DNA of 64,000 nucleotides from Apoderus coryli. Lineage: Eukaryota > Arthropoda > Insecta > Coleoptera > Attelabidae. The notes under the pieces are model-generated. The model did no database searches and was not told the origin of the DNA. It saw only the letters and a list, made by a program, of their open reading frames with translations. Below, piece by piece: positions 62,461 through 64,000 of the stretch. Numbering within the stretch: position 1 is the first letter of the stretch; every line of letters begins with the position of its first letter. The stretch covers positions 18,358,260 through 18,422,259 of the forward strand of contig OU452205.1 of NCBI GenBank assembly GCA_911728435.2, given 5' to 3'. The position numbers were made by a program, and so were the translations under genes.

Positions 62461-62469
62461 CTACAACAA

Positions 62470-63530
62470 AAATAAATAATTTTTTGATTTAATTTTTATG
62501 ATAAAAGCAAAGATTAATGTACACAATAGATAGTCAGCGTATATGGGAAATAAAACAAAAATTGAAACTGTCTCGACACGAGCTACATCTATTAGAAAAA
62601 CATGCAACCATGGAAACTGTAGATGGCGTTATATGTATTGTGTTGAAATAAATTAATCATATGGGCAATGTTAGACAAGGACGAGTATACTTTCCCTTAC
62701 GAGGTGGGAGTTTGTTTTTATATTATAGGTATCATATATGTACTACTGTGCAGCAGTGTTTTTTGTCGGGTAATATAAAATTATATGGTATACCTATCTA
62801 CGCAAAGATTAATGTGTATGTACGAAAATAAAAAAAATACTATAATAGTATAAATATACAGGGCTGGTTCATTAAATGTTTTAGACAATAATTTTAAATG
62901 ATTAAAATAATATTATTTTAGTCATTTAATTTTAAATATCAATTTCGGATATAAGGATGCATCAAAAAGTTATATTTAAATTAACGAAATTTGGCGTTAT
63001 AGATAAGACTTCCGGTTATTACCTGATTCAGTTTTAAGGATCAAACTCAAACAGCAGATTCAACTTGTCGTTAACATTATGAAAAAATAAATCTCAGAGG
63101 CGGGTAAATTAAAGGAGCATACAGGCGTGAAATGCTACCCTAACTTTTTTATGCACATTTTTTGCGTGTGTTTCAATTCGGAGATGTAAAATCTAACAAA
63201 TTATATACGTAATAAATGTATCCTTCTGTGATATTGATAGAAAGTTATCGTTATCGCGTAATATCGATTTTAAGAAATATTAATATTAAAAAGGCTGTGC
63301 TTTTTACAAGTAAATAAAGTTTGAAATTTGCAGCATGACAATAATTATTTAAAAAAATACGGTTTCGAAATGCAGGATGTAAAAAATTAGAATTTTTAAT
63401 CTGTTTTTAATGAAAATTTAAATCTATTGAGAAATATGGTTCAGGGTTTTTGTGAAATGTATTTTACTCCAAAGATTCTACTCATCGATTATAACCGAAT
63501 TAATTTACTCAAAAATATCTATACTAGTAA
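62470..63530. other. AT-rich, no gene recognised
   Basis: Presumed next upstream intron of the adenylate cyclase. A mariner-style end (acagggctggttcattaaat) near 62860 is the only familiar sequence; no partner end found. Confidence 0.4.
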
Positions 63531-64000
63531 AATAACACAATTATCTACTATTTACGAACGCCTATGTATACAAAATTGTTATGCTGCATGTTGCAGGTTA
63601 TCCGTTAAGTGGTTTTTGAGTTATCACGGATACAAATTTTTTCTGACCCTTTTATAGAATTTTCACGGACGCCTATGGAACATTAATTTTTGTCGTGTAT
63701 TTTTAACACCAATTCAACTAGTTAAATATATCATTTTTTACATTTTATTTTTTTTTTATTTTACCCCTTTTTTTACTATTTACGAATGCCTATGTAAATA
63801 GAAATTTTATTCTGCATTTTATAGGTTATCTTATATGAAAGCTATATATAATTAGCCAATTTTTCTGGTATATTTGGGAAACATTTTTTTTTTCGTTTTT
63901 GACCCTTTTTTAAGACTATTTTCGAACGCCTGTGTGAACTAATTCTTTTATGTAACATTTTTTAAGTTATATTCTATCACAACGATAAAAAATTATTCAA
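63530..64000. repeat. Diverged tandem repeat
   Basis: A motif like tactatttacgaacgcctatg recurs near 63545, 63660 (tttcacggacgcctatgg), 63772 and 63910, at spacings of about 110-140 bp. Each is followed by a ttttatgttgcatttt-like stretch and a ttttt-acccttttt block. It probably continues beyond the window end. Confidence 0.6.

Noticed and set aside
63427..63657. 76-codon plus-strand ORF
   Set aside because: Lies in AT-rich and tandem-repeat sequence, no recognisable domain.

Overview
This window is nuclear DNA of an insect: AT-rich, with long introns packed with transposable elements. The elements include an RTE-type LINE, Jockey/CR1-like LINEs, Penelope-like elements, BEL/Pao and Ty1/copia LTR elements, a Ty3/gypsy scrap and many Tc1/mariner relics. 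A large, repeat-rich insect genome fits; the order cannot be fixed from sequence alone.

Only one cellular gene is clear: a membrane adenylate cyclase of the ADCY5/6 type, on the minus strand across the whole window. Eight exons were found with matching splice sites and reading phases (minus-strand order): 62363-62460, 62215-62308, 48875-49045, 46005-46180, 35940-36070, 7799-7908, 7122-7341 and 1282-1538. They encode the second membrane cassette and most of the C2 catalytic domain. The gene's start lies beyond 64000 and its last exon(s) before position 1. Almost everything else sits in its introns.

Intron layout from low to high coordinates. 1539-7121: Penelope-type tail scrap, 5'-truncated RTE LINE, two mariner relics. 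7909-35939: a palindromic THAP-domain element, a deleted mariner split by a palindromic ribozyme element, more mariner relics, foldback elements, a second palindromic ribozyme element, two near full-length LINEs in tandem, a compound inverted repeat with a third hammerhead pair, and an internally deleted BEL/Pao element. 36071-46004: LINE 3' half, a gypsy gag-integrase scrap, and a mariner shell holding a 3.1-kb Penelope palindrome (RT plus GIY-YIG). 46181-48874: a degraded mariner beside a 95-bp Penelope-type insertion. 49046-62214: a foldback element with tRNA-like ends, split by a Ty1/copia element, itself split by an intact BEL/Pao element with LTRs that read as identical.

The most notable theme is a recurring head-to-head (palindromic) insertion carrying outward hammerhead-ribozyme motifs. 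It has 12-14 bp target duplications and a short conserved tail at only one end. It occurs at 11976-12828, 19769-20309 and 41320-44426, and as a minimal form at 46340-46434. Only the 41320-44426 copy keeps protein-coding sequence, and that identifies the group as Penelope-like. Hammerheads in Penelope-like elements are already known; the repeated palindromic layout, the one-sided tail and an extra base in the ribozyme core are what deserve a second look.
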